DNA of 64,000 bases from contig NZ_VFOO01000001.1 in assembly GCF_006716115.1 (NCBI RefSeq), positions 3,782,001 to 3,846,000 on the forward strand, written 5' to 3'. Position 1 is the first letter of the stretch; each line of letters starts with the position of its first letter. Source of the DNA: Subtercola boreus (GTDB lineage: Bacteria > Actinomycetota > Actinomycetes > Actinomycetales > Microbacteriaceae). The notes below the pieces were generated by a model. It was not told where the DNA came from and did no database searches. It worked only from the letters and a program-made list of their open reading frames with translations. Both the position numbers and the translations under genes were made by a program. Below are positions 1 to 7,609 of this stretch, one piece after another.

Positions 1-1
1 T

Positions 2-496
2 CTCGAGCATCACATCAAAACGAAAGCTCACATTCGGTTCGAGGCAGCCACGACAAACTTTGCGAGTGTCCTAGACCCGGCTGACTCTGAACTGGCTCAG
101 CAGATCACCAAAGACCCGTACGTCCTGGATTTTCTGGCGATCGGCAGTGGGCTGAGGGAACGCGAGATCGAAAAGGCGCTGGTAGAACGAATCATTGACA
201 CGCTCCGCGAGCTCGGCGATGGCTTTGCGTTTGTCGGCAAGCAAGTTCATCTCGAAGTCGCTGGCGACGACTTCTTCGTCGATCTGCTTTTCTTCCACGT
301 CGAGCAGTTACGTTATGTCGTCGTCGAGCTCAAAACAGGAACCTTCAAACCCGAGTATCTCGGCCAGCTCGGCTTCTACTCTCTCGGATCTCAACGGACC
401 TCGATCGGAGTAGCGAGCTACGACATGCTTCCGCCAGCTGTGCGAGCGTCGCTGCCCTCCGAAGCTGCTCTCGCCGAAGCGCTGAAGGCTGATTGA
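2..496 (+). pseudogene. C-terminal part of a YhcG/DUF1016-type PDDEXK nuclease, internally deleted
   Basis: One frame stays open from the window edge to TGA at 494-496, so the 5' end lies outside the window. The translation carries the hallmark C-terminal part of YhcG/DUF1016 proteins: DPYVLDFL, then ELGDGFAFVGKQVHLEV, then FFVDLLFFHVEQLRYVVVELK with the PD-(D/E)xK-like D...E-x-K signature. From memory of the family, after KPEYLGQLGFY about 30-35 residues are missing before the distal YSLGS...YDMLPP tail, an in-frame deletion. The family is found in restriction-modification and defence islands. The deletion lies just behind the catalytic motif, so activity is doubtful. The fold assignment is firm; calling it a pseudogene is inference. 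Confidence 0.7.
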
Positions 497-499
497 CGC

Positions 500-730
500 C
501 GAGCGTTCGGCCATCTCGATGAGGAACATCGGTGGGCGTCGCGAAGAAGACTCCTTGCGAGAGTTCGCCTGGTTGAGCGCGCGCTGAGCGAAGTGGTGGT
601 GGAGCTCGTTCTCCAGCGTGACGACGCCTTCGCCGAACGCGCCCTTGTTGGAGATCACGTAAACGTAGCCAGCGCGGATGTTTGCCGCTCTAAAGTCGTG
701 GACTCTCGCGAGACTGCGCGAGATGAACAA
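500..730 (-). pseudogene. Remnant of a T5orf172/DUF4041 (GIY-YIG-like) protein
   Basis: On the minus strand at about 551-670 the translation reads AGYVYVISNKGAFGEGV and then directly ENELHHHFAQRALNQANSRKE. These are the two ends of the T5orf172/Mug113-type GIY-YIG domain; the middle (usually K-I-G-M-T-R...) is missing. After the RKE motif the reading frame appears to shift: a neighbouring frame continues with FFATP, as in intact members. So this is a decayed gene with an internal deletion and probably a frameshift. It abuts the deleted nuclease gene, and together they look like an eroded defence or mobile-element scar. Confidence 0.55.
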
Positions 731-770
731 TTGTCATTGACGACGGGGCATGCCGCTGTAGTCTTGAAGC

Positions 771-995
771 ATGTCACTGTTGGAACGCATCGTCGTCGAC
801 CCAGAGATTGTGCATGGCCGGCCGGCCGTTCGTGGTACTCGGGTTCGTGTGACTGACGTTCTCTCGCTCCTGGCCTCGGGGGCGACCGAAGTCGAAATTC
901 TCGAGGATTACCCGTATCTCGAGGCTGACGACATTCGGGCATGCCTTGAGTACGCCGCTGCGCAGGCTGATCACGCAATCCTGCTTGCTTCGTAG
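771..995 (+). CDS. DUF433 antitoxin-like protein
   Basis: A 74-residue protein with the DUF433 signature: IVVDPEIVHGRPAVRGTRV near residues 7-26, followed by LSLLASGATEVEILEDYPYLEADDI and an amphipathic end. DUF433 proteins are small winged-helix-like proteins usually encoded just before a DUF5615 (PIN-like) protein, and the pair is regarded as a type II toxin-antitoxin system. Here the partner starts three bases after the stop. By family role it should bind and neutralise the PIN-like partner and autoregulate. The start is ATG at 771; no strong ribosome site is visible (TTGAAGC just upstream). Confidence 0.85.
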   Translation: MSLLERIVVDPEIVHGRPAVRGTRVRVTDVLSLLASGATEVEILEDYPYLEADDIRACLEYAAAQADHAILLAS

Positions 996-998
996 CCT

Positions 999-1328
999 GT
1001 GCGGTTTCTCGTTGACGCTCAGCTGCCGCCGGCGCTGGCACGCATGTTGTCTGCGCGCGGGCATCTTGCCGAGCATGTGACCGATATCGGCCCAGCCGAC
1101 TCACCCGACCGGGATCTTTGGCTTTACGCGTTGGACCACAAGGCCGTGCTCATTACGAAAGACGAAGACTTTTCGAGCATGCTCGTGTTCGGCGGAGAAG
1201 CGCCGATCGTTGTCTGGATCCGCGTCGGCAACACGAGCCGCCGCGCGCTGATCGAGTGGTTCGAGCCGCTCGTCGACCGAGTCGTCGAGATGATTGAGGC
1301 AGGGAACGACTTCGTCGAACTTCGTTGA
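999..1328 (+). CDS. DUF5615 PIN-like toxin candidate
   Basis: A 109-residue protein starting at GTG 999. It begins MRFLVDAQLPPALARML, the DUF5615 PIN-like N-terminus with the first acidic residue (D6). It then has HVTDIG, the SPDRDLWLYAL segment and ITKDEDF, which holds the second acidic cluster typical of Mut7-C/DUF5615 proteins. The family is predicted to be a Mg-dependent RNase-like toxin paired with DUF433 antitoxins; catalytic activity is rarely proven. It sits three bases behind its presumptive antitoxin. Both genes are intact although they adjoin two decayed genes. Confidence 0.85.
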   Translation: MRFLVDAQLPPALARMLSARGHLAEHVTDIGPADSPDRDLWLYALDHKAVLITKDEDFSSMLVFGGEAPIVVWIRVGNTSRRALIEWFEPLVDRVVEMIEAGNDFVELR

Positions 1329-1994
1329 CGCGGATGTATACCGCCAGCTGTGGAGCGAGACTCGAGTGAACGACGGTATTCCATTCAAAACGATAGAAGC
1401 TGATGAGTCTTCGTTATACGGAGGAGATCTCGGGATTGGTGTTGCAATCCTCGATACCGACGACGGGTTCCACGACCGTTGCTTCGTTGAACCTGCAGCT
1501 ACCGCTTGAAGTCGTTCGAACGCGGTCGCTCTACCGAGGTCGAGCCTGGCTCATGGCATTGATGAGGTGACTCGAGAATGGCCTGCAACGCATCTCCAGT
1601 AATGCGTCCGTCAGCGATGAGATTCTTCAGCTCGTTTGCGGGATTCATAGTAGGTCTCCGATGTTCGGGTCGTCGTTCGAATCGCGAGCGTCTTCTCACT
1701 GCCGTCGAGGAATTTGCTGCTTCTGAACATCTCGTGCTCCAACGCTCGATGTGTGTGCTCAGGCCCAGATTCCCCCGCTGACCTTGCTTTGGGTTTACGC
1801 CCGGTCCGCCGAGGAGTCAAACTGAGGGGACAGGGGTCTGTTGTTGCGCCGTGGTGCGCTCGGCGCGACCGAAGGACGGCCGCGGCGGCGGAGGTGGCAC
1901 ACTGGGGTGATCCGGGCATCCGGCTACAGCACTTCGGACCGCGGCGTTGCACGACGACAGAACGTGTGACGCGGCCCCTCAGGAAGGACGCTCC
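1329..1994. other. Intergenic region without a recognisable gene
   Basis: About 660 bases of lower G+C than the rest of the window. Several short frames exist on both strands. The best is a minus-strand ATG at 1648 with GGAGA just upstream, giving about 49 residues starting MNPANELKNLIADGRITGD, but no family is recognised. It may be a fragment from the same eroded element as the genes at 1-730. The last bases hold the arginine deiminase leader with an AGGAAGG ribosome site. Confidence 0.4.
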
Positions 1995-3245
1995 ATGCCT
2001 GCACCCTCCGATCTCTACGGTGTGCACTCCGAAGTCGGTCGGCTTCGCAAGGTGCTGGTCTGCGCTCCGGGCCTCGCCCATCGCCGCCTGACGCCGAGCA
2101 ATGCCGACGATCTGCTCTTCGACGACGTGCTCTGGGTCGAGAACGCCCAGCGCGATCACGCCGCCTTCGTCGCCGACCTGCGGTCGAACGACGTCGACGT
2201 GGTCGAACTGCACGAGTTGCTGGCCGCCACGCTGGCCGTGCCGGGGGCCCGCGACTGGTTGCTCGATCGCAAGATCACCGCCAACGAGGTGGGTCTCGGG
2301 CTCATCGACGGCACGCGTGCGTTCCTCGAGAGCCTCGAGCCGCGCATCCTCGCCGAGTACCTGATCGGGGGGTTGTCGACGACCGATCTCCCGGGCGAGT
2401 ACCGGAGCGGCGCCGTCTCGCTGGCGCGCGAGTCGACCGGAGTCGGTGAGTACCTGATGCCGCCGCTGCCGAACACGCTGTACACCCGTGACACGACCTG
2501 CTGGTTGTACGGGGGAGTGACGCTGAATCCGCTCTACTGGCCGGCACGGCACGGTGAAACGTTGCTGATGAAGGCGATCTACGACTTCCACCCCGATTTT
2601 GTGGGGTCGAGGGTCTGGTGGGGCGACCCGGAGAAGGACTGGAGCCAGGCCACTTTCGAAGGCGGCGACATCATGCCGGTCGGAAACGGTGTCGTGCTGA
2701 TGGGCATGAGCGAGCGCACCTCCCGCCAGGCCATCACCCAGGTCGCGACGGCCCTGTTCGAAGCGGGGGCGGCCGAGCGGGTGATCGTCGCCGGCATGCC
2801 CAGGCTGCGCTCGGCCATGCACCTCGACACGGTGTTCACGTTCGCCGACCGCGACATCGTGACGCTGTTCCCGAACATCATGGATGCCGTGCACACGTTC
2901 ACACTGCGACCCTCGGATGCCCTGGGGGGCCTCGACGTCACCGATGAGGGTTCGGCGGCCTTCGTCGATGTCGTCGCGGCGAGCCTCGGCCTGCCGAAGC
3001 TGCACGTCGTCGCGACGGCGGGCGACGCGTACGCCTCCGAGCGCCAGCAGTGGGACTCCGGCAACAACGCCGTGGCTCTCCGCCCCGGCGTGGTCTACAC
3101 CTACGACCGCAACACCCAGACCAACGACCTGCTGCAGAAGGCCGGCATCGAGGTGATCCCGATCGTCGGCGCCGAGCTCGGTCGTGGCCGGGGCGGCGGT
3201 CACTGCATGACCAGTCCGATCATCCGGGATGCCGTCGACTACTGA
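1995..3245 (+). CDS. arcA: Arginine deiminase
   Basis: Hydrolyses L-arginine to L-citrulline and ammonia, the first step of the arginine deiminase route; cytosolic. The 416 residues match the usual 400-420. Family motifs in order: an N-terminal [15 protein letters not shown], the LPNTLYTRD segment, FEGGD with a catalytic Asp, HLDTVFTF with the catalytic His, and the terminal GGGHCMTSP holding the nucleophilic Cys (about C404). The start is ATG 1995 because AGGAAGG lies seven bases upstream; an in-frame ATG at 1947 lacks a site. No ornithine transcarbamoylase, carbamate kinase or antiporter gene is adjacent, so the full energy-yielding pathway is not encoded here. A role in ammonia production against acid stress is possible. 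Confidence 0.95.
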   Translation: MPAPSDLYGVHSEVGRLRKVLVCAPGLAHRRLTPSNADDLLFDDVLWVENAQRDHAAFVADLRSNDVDVVELHELLAATLAVPGARDWLLDRKITANEVGLGLIDGTRAFLESLEPRILAEYLIGGLSTTDLPGEYRSGAVSLARESTGVGEYLMPPLPNTLYTRDTTCWLYGGVTLNPLYWPARHGETLLMKAIYDFHPDFVGSRVWWGDPEKDWSQATFEGGDIMPVGNGVVLMGMSERTSRQAITQVATALFEAGAAERVIVAGMPRLRSAMHLDTVFTFADRDIVTLFPNIMDAVHTFTLRPSDALGGLDVTDEGSAAFVDVVAASLGLPKLHVVATAGDAYASERQQWDSGNNAVALRPGVVYTYDRNTQTNDLLQKAGIEVIPIVGAELGRGRGGGHCMTSPIIRDAVDY

Positions 3246-3254
3246 GGTCGGGAA

Positions 3255-3297
3255 AACAGTCCGGCCCTCACTTCTGGGAAGCGAGGGCCGGACTGTT
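3255..3297. terminator. Bidirectional terminator hairpin
   Basis: A perfect 15-bp inverted repeat (AACAGTCCGGCCCTC at 3255-3269 and its complement at 3283-3297) with a 13-base loop. It lies between the convergent arginine deiminase and CsbD-like genes. Confidence 0.8.
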
Positions 3298-3307
3298 CGG
3301 GGTGGTT

Positions 3308-3481
3308 CTACTTCTTGAAGACGTCTTTGATGTCTTCGACTTTGCCGCGGGTCTGGCCTTTGGCCTGGTCGGCTTTGCCTTCGGCGACGAGCTCGTCGTT
3401 GTCGGTGACGTTGCCGACGGCTTCTTTGGCCTTGCCGGCGACGTTCTCGGCGGCGGCCTTGATCTTGTCTGCTGCACTCAT
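3308..3481 (-). CDS. CsbD-family stress-response protein
   Basis: A 57-residue, highly charged, Lys/Ala-rich protein that starts MSAADKIKAAAENVAGKAKE, continues through a DELVAEGKADQAKG segment and ends IKDVFKK. This is the CsbD pattern (SigB-controlled general stress protein in Bacillus, molecular role unknown). The ATG at 3481 has AAAGGAG about eight bases upstream. It is the last gene of the minus-strand Asp23 block, which fits a role in cell-envelope or general stress. Confidence 0.9.
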   Translation of the reverse strand: MSAADKIKAAAENVAGKAKEAVGNVTDNDELVAEGKADQAKGQTRGKVEDIKDVFKK

Positions 3482-3500
3482 GGGTTCTGCTCCTTTTGTG

Positions 3501-3560
3501 TTGTGGTGACGGGTGTCACCGGTGGGGGTGTTGTGGTGACGGGTGTCACCGGGGTGTGTG
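3501..3560. repeat. Tandem 30-bp duplication containing a palindrome
   Basis: Two adjacent 30-bp copies (3501-3530, 3531-3560) share TTGTGGTGACGGGTGTCACC. Each copy contains GGTGACGGGTGTCACC, a small hairpin. They lie between the amaP-like stop and the csbD-like ribosome site, so they could attenuate or process the operon message. Confidence 0.85.
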
Positions 3561-3562
3561 GG

Positions 3563-4168
3563 TCAGGCGACCCGGGTGGTGTTGCCGGCCATGGTGGTGC
3601 GGAGTCCGCTGACGATCTGGATGACGACTGGTGTCGTCTGGCCGAGCACGTCGTCCCATTCCGTGACCGCGCTGTCGATGAGTGTGCGGATCCGGACGGG
3701 TGAAGCACCCTTCCGGGCGTGGGCGGTGATCCGGAGCACGTTCTCACGGCGGACCCGGAACGCGACGACATCCACCGCGGCGATCTCGGGCTGCCGGGTG
3801 AGGGCGTCTTCGAGGACCTGGGCTGCGACTTTCACGTCGACTCGCAGGTCACCGCCGGTCGGGGTGTTCGCGGTGGTGTTCTGCCGGACGGTCAGAAGGG
3901 TCGTGGTGCGGCCCCGGCCCTGCCGGAGCACGAACCAGAGCAGCACGACGATCAGGATGACCGCGGCACCGGCGGTGGCCCAGAGGATCCACGGGTTCGC
4001 CTGGAAGGTGCCGTCGACCTGGTCGTTCGCAGTTCGGGCGCCGTTGCTGATCGGCTGCTGCAGGTCAGGAAGCAACGCCCCGACGGCCAGCACCGCACCC
4101 GCGGCGAGCACCAGCAGACCGATGATGAAGAGGAAGAGCCGGTTCAGGAAACGGTTCGTGGAGTTCAT
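3563..4168 (-). CDS. AmaP-like alkaline-shock membrane anchor protein
   Basis: A 201-residue membrane protein with two N-terminal transmembrane segments (about residues 10-32 and 60-82) joined by a short loop, then a soluble domain with VDVKVAAQVLEDAL...IAAVDVVAFRVRRENVLRITA. This is the arrangement of AmaP, which anchors Asp23 to the membrane in Staphylococcus. Its ATG overlaps the stop of the preceding gene, so translation is coupled. It should tether the Asp23 proteins encoded upstream in the same operon. The name follows architecture and neighbours rather than strong sequence identity. Confidence 0.75.
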   Translation of the reverse strand: MNSTNRFLNRLFLFIIGLLVLAAGAVLAVGALLPDLQQPISNGARTANDQVDGTFQANPWILWATAGAAVILIVVLLWFVLRQGRGRTTTLLTVRQNTTANTPTGGDLRVDVKVAAQVLEDALTRQPEIAAVDVVAFRVRRENVLRITAHARKGASPVRIRTLIDSAVTEWDDVLGQTTPVVIQIVSGLRTTMAGNTTRVA

Positions 4169-4743
4169 CAGGCGACCTTCCCCTTCTTCGACACGTGCAA
4201 TGTTGAGCGGAGGGCCGGCCGGTAGTCATACGAGGCGACATCCTCAGCGACGGCGTCCTGGATCGCCTGCCGGTCAACGGCACGCCCCGAGGTGGGGGTG
4301 ACATCGACCCGCACGGTGCGGGTGCCGACGGTGACGCGGACGTTGTCGGGGTCCACGTCGCCGGCGTAGCTGACGGTGCGGGCGATCGACTGGGCGATGA
4401 CACGGTCATCGACCACCGCCGCTGTACGGTCAGATGCTGCGCCGCGACGTCCGCGGCGGCCCGGAGCGAACGAGACGACGATCAGCACGAGGCCGATGAT
4501 CGCTGCGACCGCGCCGATCGCGACGAGCAGGGGTACCGGTGCCGATGCCGCCGACAGGGTCGACGACACGAGGGTCTCGGGTGCGAGGAGCAGCGGGGGC
4601 TGCCCGATCGCTGCGAGCACCGACTCCACACCGAGGTACGCGAGGCCGAGCATCAGGATGATCGCGATGGTGATCGCGGCCCCGGACCGCGGGGAATGCG
4701 ATTCCCGCCTGACGATCCTCTTGTAGAGAGCGGGGGTGGTCAT
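4168..4743 (-). CDS. DUF6286-like membrane protein of the Asp23 operon
   Basis: A 191-residue protein with two predicted membrane helices: IAIILMLGLAYLGVESVLAAIG near residues 26-47 and LLVAIGAVAAIIGLVLIVVSF near 72-92. A basic loop and a soluble C-terminal domain with VRVTVGTRTVRVDVTPTSG and ALRSTLHVSK follow. Actinobacterial Asp23 operons commonly carry such a DUF6286 protein. It overlaps the upstream Asp23-like gene by four bases (ATGA). It probably forms part of the membrane assembly with the AmaP-like protein; its biochemical role is unknown. Confidence 0.7.
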   Translation of the reverse strand: MTTPALYKRIVRRESHSPRSGAAITIAIILMLGLAYLGVESVLAAIGQPPLLLAPETLVSSTLSAASAPVPLLVAIGAVAAIIGLVLIVVSFAPGRRGRRGAASDRTAAVVDDRVIAQSIARTVSYAGDVDPDNVRVTVGTRTVRVDVTPTSGRAVDRQAIQDAVAEDVASYDYRPALRSTLHVSKKGKVA

Positions 4744-5138
4744 GACACTCTCTTCCGTTGGTTCAGTCGCACACCGGTGATGTGCAGGTCGATCTCCGTG
4801 ATGGAGGTACCGGTCAGGGTCAGGCTCTGCTCCCGGATCGTGGACTGCGCCCTCGTGAGGCGTTCCACGATCGTGCCGGGCCGGCGCGCCCCGGTGCCGA
4901 GGGGTGCGACGTGGATCGGCGCACTCGCCGTCATAGTGAGGTCGCCCTCATGGTCGGAGAGGCTGACGGAGACGTCTTTCTCGTCGACGCCGAGCTGCTC
5001 CGCGGTGACGGCCGACACAACACGGCGCACAGCACGAGGAGCGATCACGTTCCGGCCGCCCTGGCCGTGACCGGCCGCCGTGCGACCGGATGCCGTGTTA
5101 CCGGCCGCCGTGCGGTCGGCCGTCACCGCCGTGCTCAC
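4740..5138 (-). CDS. Asp23/Gls24-family protein
   Basis: A 132-residue protein with a low-complexity Thr/Ala/Gly N-terminus (residues 1-35) and an Asp23/Gls24-like core: NVIAPRAVRRVVSAVTAEQL, then LTMTASAPI, a variable strand, and a C-terminal ITEIDLHITGVRL strand. The start is GTG 5138, which overlaps the TGA of the preceding DUF2273 gene (GTGA), as expected for a coupled operon. Asp23 proteins are cytosolic but membrane-tethered envelope-stress proteins. Confidence 0.75.
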   Translation of the reverse strand: MSTAVTADRTAAGNTASGRTAAGHGQGGRNVIAPRAVRRVVSAVTAEQLGVDEKDVSVSLSDHEGDLTMTASAPIHVAPLGTGARRPGTIVERLTRAQSTIREQSLTLTGTSITEIDLHITGVRLNQRKRVS

Positions 5139-5323
5139 GACGACCGCCGCCCGCGGAGCGCGTCGGTGACGCCGCGGACATCGAGCTTGCCTTCCAGTAC
5201 CCGGCCCACCGCGTAACCCACGGCCACGAAGAGGGCCACGAGGATCATGGCCCAGAAACCGAACGCCACAGCGGTCAGTCCGAGCACTGCGCCGATGAGC
5301 ATCCCGCGGGTCGTGGGTGTCAC
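5135..5323 (-). CDS. DUF2273-type small membrane protein
   Basis: A 62-residue protein with one long hydrophobic region (MLIGAVLGLTAVAFGFWAMI onward, residues 8-40) and a basic tail. It matches the DUF2273 small integral membrane proteins that accompany Asp23/AmaP genes. The GTG start overlaps the Asp23 stop by four bases. It probably helps hold Asp23 oligomers at the membrane. Confidence 0.8.
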   Translation of the reverse strand: MTPTTRGMLIGAVLGLTAVAFGFWAMILVALFVAVGYAVGRVLEGKLDVRGVTDALRGRRSS

Positions 5324-5757
5324 TGGACGCGGCTCTCGGTCTCGGCACCACTCCTGTTGTCGTCGGAGGGGATGTACACGTCGGAGACGGTCACGTTCAC
5401 CTCGGCGACCTCCATGCCGATCACTGTCTCGATCGCTTCGGTGATGCTGGAGCGCACGTCGTCGGCGAGGTCCTGCAGGGCGACGGGGTAGTCGGCGACG
5501 ACGATGACGTCGACAGCGACCTGCTTCTCGCCGACCTCGACCCTGATGCCCTGGCCGCGGTCCTGCTGGTTGATCGCGGTACGGATCGCACCGATCGCAC
5601 GCGCACCCGCGTTACCGAGGTCGTGCACCCCGGCGACCTCGCGGGCCGCGATACCGGCGACCTTCTCGACAACGCCATCGGCGATCGTGTTCTTACCCGT
5701 CGACACGCTGCTGTGCGCGGGAGACTTCGGGGCTGCGGTGGGGGTGATGTTCGTCAT
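5320..5757 (-). CDS. Asp23/Gls24-family envelope stress protein
   Basis: A 145-residue, canonical Asp23 protein: IADGVVEKVAGIAAREVAGVHDL, GIRVEVGEKQVAVDVIVVADY, SSITEAIETVIGMEVAEVNVTVSDVYI. The ATG at 5757 is chosen because AGGAG lies seven bases upstream; an upstream ATG at 5787 lacks a site. It is the first gene of the minus-strand stress operon (asp23, DUF2273, asp23-like, DUF6286, amaP, csbD). In Staphylococcus Asp23 is abundant, membrane-associated and sigma-B dependent; here a divergent ECF sigma factor is the likely controller. Confidence 0.9.
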   Translation of the reverse strand: MTNITPTAAPKSPAHSSVSTGKNTIADGVVEKVAGIAAREVAGVHDLGNAGARAIGAIRTAINQQDRGQGIRVEVGEKQVAVDVIVVADYPVALQDLADDVRSSITEAIETVIGMEVAEVNVTVSDVYIPSDDNRSGAETESRVQ

Positions 5758-6105
5758 GCTGCTACTCCTGGATTCTGCGGTGAGCACCGACCGGACGGCC
5801 GGAACTGAGGGTGCCGCACCAACCCGGTGCGGGATGGTGTCGGCTACACAATTGAGACGTTCCGAGATTCGACTTCGTCACAAAATCTTTTTCTATTCGA
5901 ATGCATCGTTCCGCCGGATTGGTGCTTGGACTACCCCAGAACGGGGTCTCCGAGGGACCCTCGATGGGGTCTCGCCGGCGCAAGGGCTACGCACGCCGTC
6001 AGGGATCCGGCTATATTCACTGGCACGGTCTCGCTCGCAGAAGCAAAAGCAAAAGCAAAAGCACGACCAGGAGCACGAGCAGGAGCCGGAAGAGGAAATG
6101 GGCGG
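5758..6105. promoter_or_regulatory. Divergent promoter region of the Asp23 operon and the ECF sigma gene
   Basis: About 350 bases without a convincing gene. On the minus strand GGAAC (5863-5859) is followed after 16 bases by CGAC (5842-5839), a weak ECF-type promoter candidate 82 bases before the Asp23 start. Near 6040-6062 there is a tandem AAAAGC run. The region is more A+T-rich at 5845-5900. Confidence 0.35.
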
Positions 6106-6672
6106 GTGAGCGACACGAACGACAACGATCGGCTCGCGAACGCCGCCGACGCCACGCTCGCCTCCCGTGCCATGGACGGCGATGTCGTTGCCTTCGAGGT
6201 GCTCGCGCGGCGCCACGGACCCCTGATGCGCGTTTTCGCCGCCAAGCTGCTGGGCTCCGACATCGAATCCGACGACATCGTGCAGGAGGCATTCCTCACC
6301 GGATGGCGGAGCTTCGACGACCTCGGCGAGCCCGCCCGTGTGCGCAACTGGCTCATGCGGATCGTCTCGAACAAGGCGATCGACCGCATCCGGGTGCGGC
6401 GGGAACACGCGGATGTCGCAGACTGGGATCCGGCCGCACCGCCCTCCAGCGACCCGAGCCGGATCGTGGAGAACCGGCTCCAGCTGGACGCGGTCTGGGT
6501 TGCGCTCGATAAACTGCCCACCATCCAGCGACAGAGCTGGCTGCTGCGGGAGACCGCCGGTTTCACGTACAACGAGATCGCTGAGGCCCTCGACCTCCCC
6601 GCAGCGACCGTGCGGGGCCTCCTTGCCCGCACCCGGAAGTTCCTCCTCACCGAATTGGAGGCATGGCGATGA
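6106..6672 (+). CDS. ECF-type RNA polymerase sigma factor
   Basis: A 188-residue protein. Sigma-70 region 2 lies at about residues 20-95 (FEVLARRHGPLMRVFAAKLL, DDIVQEAFLTGWRSF, VRNWLMRIVSNKAIDRIR) and region 4 at about 125-180 (LPTIQRQSWLLRETAGFTYN, EIAEALDLPAATVRGLLARTR). This is the two-domain ECF layout. The GTG at 6106 is chosen because AGAGGAA precedes it and the family fold starts soon after; the longer upstream frame runs through the AAAAGC tandem repeat and is unlikely to be translated. It is coupled by a four-base overlap to an Asp23-type gene, a probable regulator, and faces the Asp23/AmaP operon, its likely target. Confidence 0.88.
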   Translation: MSDTNDNDRLANAADATLASRAMDGDVVAFEVLARRHGPLMRVFAAKLLGSDIESDDIVQEAFLTGWRSFDDLGEPARVRNWLMRIVSNKAIDRIRVRREHADVADWDPAAPPSSDPSRIVENRLQLDAVWVALDKLPTIQRQSWLLRETAGFTYNEIAEALDLPAATVRGLLARTRKFLLTELEAWR

Positions 6673-7274
6673 CCGATCACGGCGACACACCCCTGCCTCA
6701 CGACGCAGATGAGCTCATCGACGGTCACACGGTCGACGAGCTCGACGCGTACCTCACTGCCGGCCGCACGCCCTACGACCCGAGCATCGAGAACTCGGCC
6801 AGCTGCCTGCTGTACCTCTCCGCCCTGGAGCGTCTCCGCAACCGCTCGTGGCAGGCCCTCACGCGCGAAGCTGCCGACGGGCACGACCGCGACGAGCTGT
6901 GGATCACCGGCCTGCTCGACACCATCAAAGACGAGGTGCGCGCCGGTCGCGACATCCCGCTCCGCCACCCGGACCCGACCATCCGGTTGACGGTCACCGA
7001 GGCGGCCGTGCAGGGCCTGATCCGTGACGTGGCAGACTCTCTCGACGGTGTCATTCTCGGCCGCATCGTTCTCGTCGGCGACGTCACCCTGCCCGATGAA
7101 CCTGTCGAGGTGCGGATGACCGTCGCCGCCGAGTACGGCCGGGACCTCGTTGCCCTCGCCGAGCGCTTGCGGCTCGCGGTCGCCCGTGCGCTCGACGAGC
7201 ACACCGAACTCGTCATCGTCTCCATCGCGGTGACCGTCGAAGACGTGTACCGGGGGAGGGAGGAGGGCCGATGA
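6669..7274 (+). CDS. Asp23/Gls24-domain protein with N-terminal extension, sigma-factor partner
   Basis: A 201-residue protein. The C-terminal half (about 95-195) is Asp23/Gls24-like: IRLTVTEAAVQGLIRDVADS, VEVRMTVAAEYGRDLVALAE, VIVSIAVTVEDVY. The N-terminal part contains SASCLLYLSALERLRNRSW and IKDEVRAGRDIPL, seen in actinobacterial Asp23 proteins encoded behind ECF sigma genes. The start at 6669 (ATGA overlap with the sigma stop) is supported by GGAGGC seven bases upstream. An anti-sigma or sigma-modulating function is inferred from position only. Confidence 0.7.
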   Translation: MTDHGDTPLPHDADELIDGHTVDELDAYLTAGRTPYDPSIENSASCLLYLSALERLRNRSWQALTREAADGHDRDELWITGLLDTIKDEVRAGRDIPLRHPDPTIRLTVTEAAVQGLIRDVADSLDGVILGRIVLVGDVTLPDEPVEVRMTVAAEYGRDLVALAERLRLAVARALDEHTELVIVSIAVTVEDVYRGREEGR

Positions 7275-7609
7275 CCACCGATTCGGAGCTCGCGCGCTCT
7301 CTCACCGCTGCCGTCACGGCGATCCACGGCGTCACGGCGGTGTTCCCCGTGAGGGCGATCCGTCAGGCTGCGTCAGAGGGCATCGCCAGCGCTCTCGACA
7401 TCCCGGCGCCCGACGTTGTGGTCGACGTCGCTCGCGGGGCAGACGCTGTGACGATCACCGCTCACATCGGGGCCTCGACCGGGCGGCCGACCCCGGAGAC
7501 GCTCGCCGCTGCGGCCGATGCGCTCAGGGCTGCGGCCACGGCCGAAGGCGTCGAGAACAGCATGATCTTCGTCAAAGCGCGCCTGATCGCGAAACCCACG
7601 CCCCGATGA
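7271..7609 (+). CDS. Small Asp23-operon protein of unknown function
   Basis: A 112-residue soluble protein that overlaps the preceding gene by four bases (ATGA), so it belongs to the sigma-factor operon. It has alternating helices and strands (ELARSLTAAVTAIHGVTAVF, VVVDVARGADAVTITAHIG), reminiscent of a shortened Asp23-like fold, but no family is firmly recognised. Its 3' end overlaps the convergent hydrolase gene by 38 bases. Confidence 0.65.
   Translation: MTTDSELARSLTAAVTAIHGVTAVFPVRAIRQAASEGIASALDIPAPDVVVDVARGADAVTITAHIGASTGRPTPETLAAAADALRAAATAEGVENSMIFVKARLIAKPTPR

Noticed and set aside
1611-3203. Long minus-strand open frame of about 530 codons
   Set aside because: It runs antisense to arginine deiminase, is Arg/His-rich with no domain, and results from the high G+C third-position pattern.
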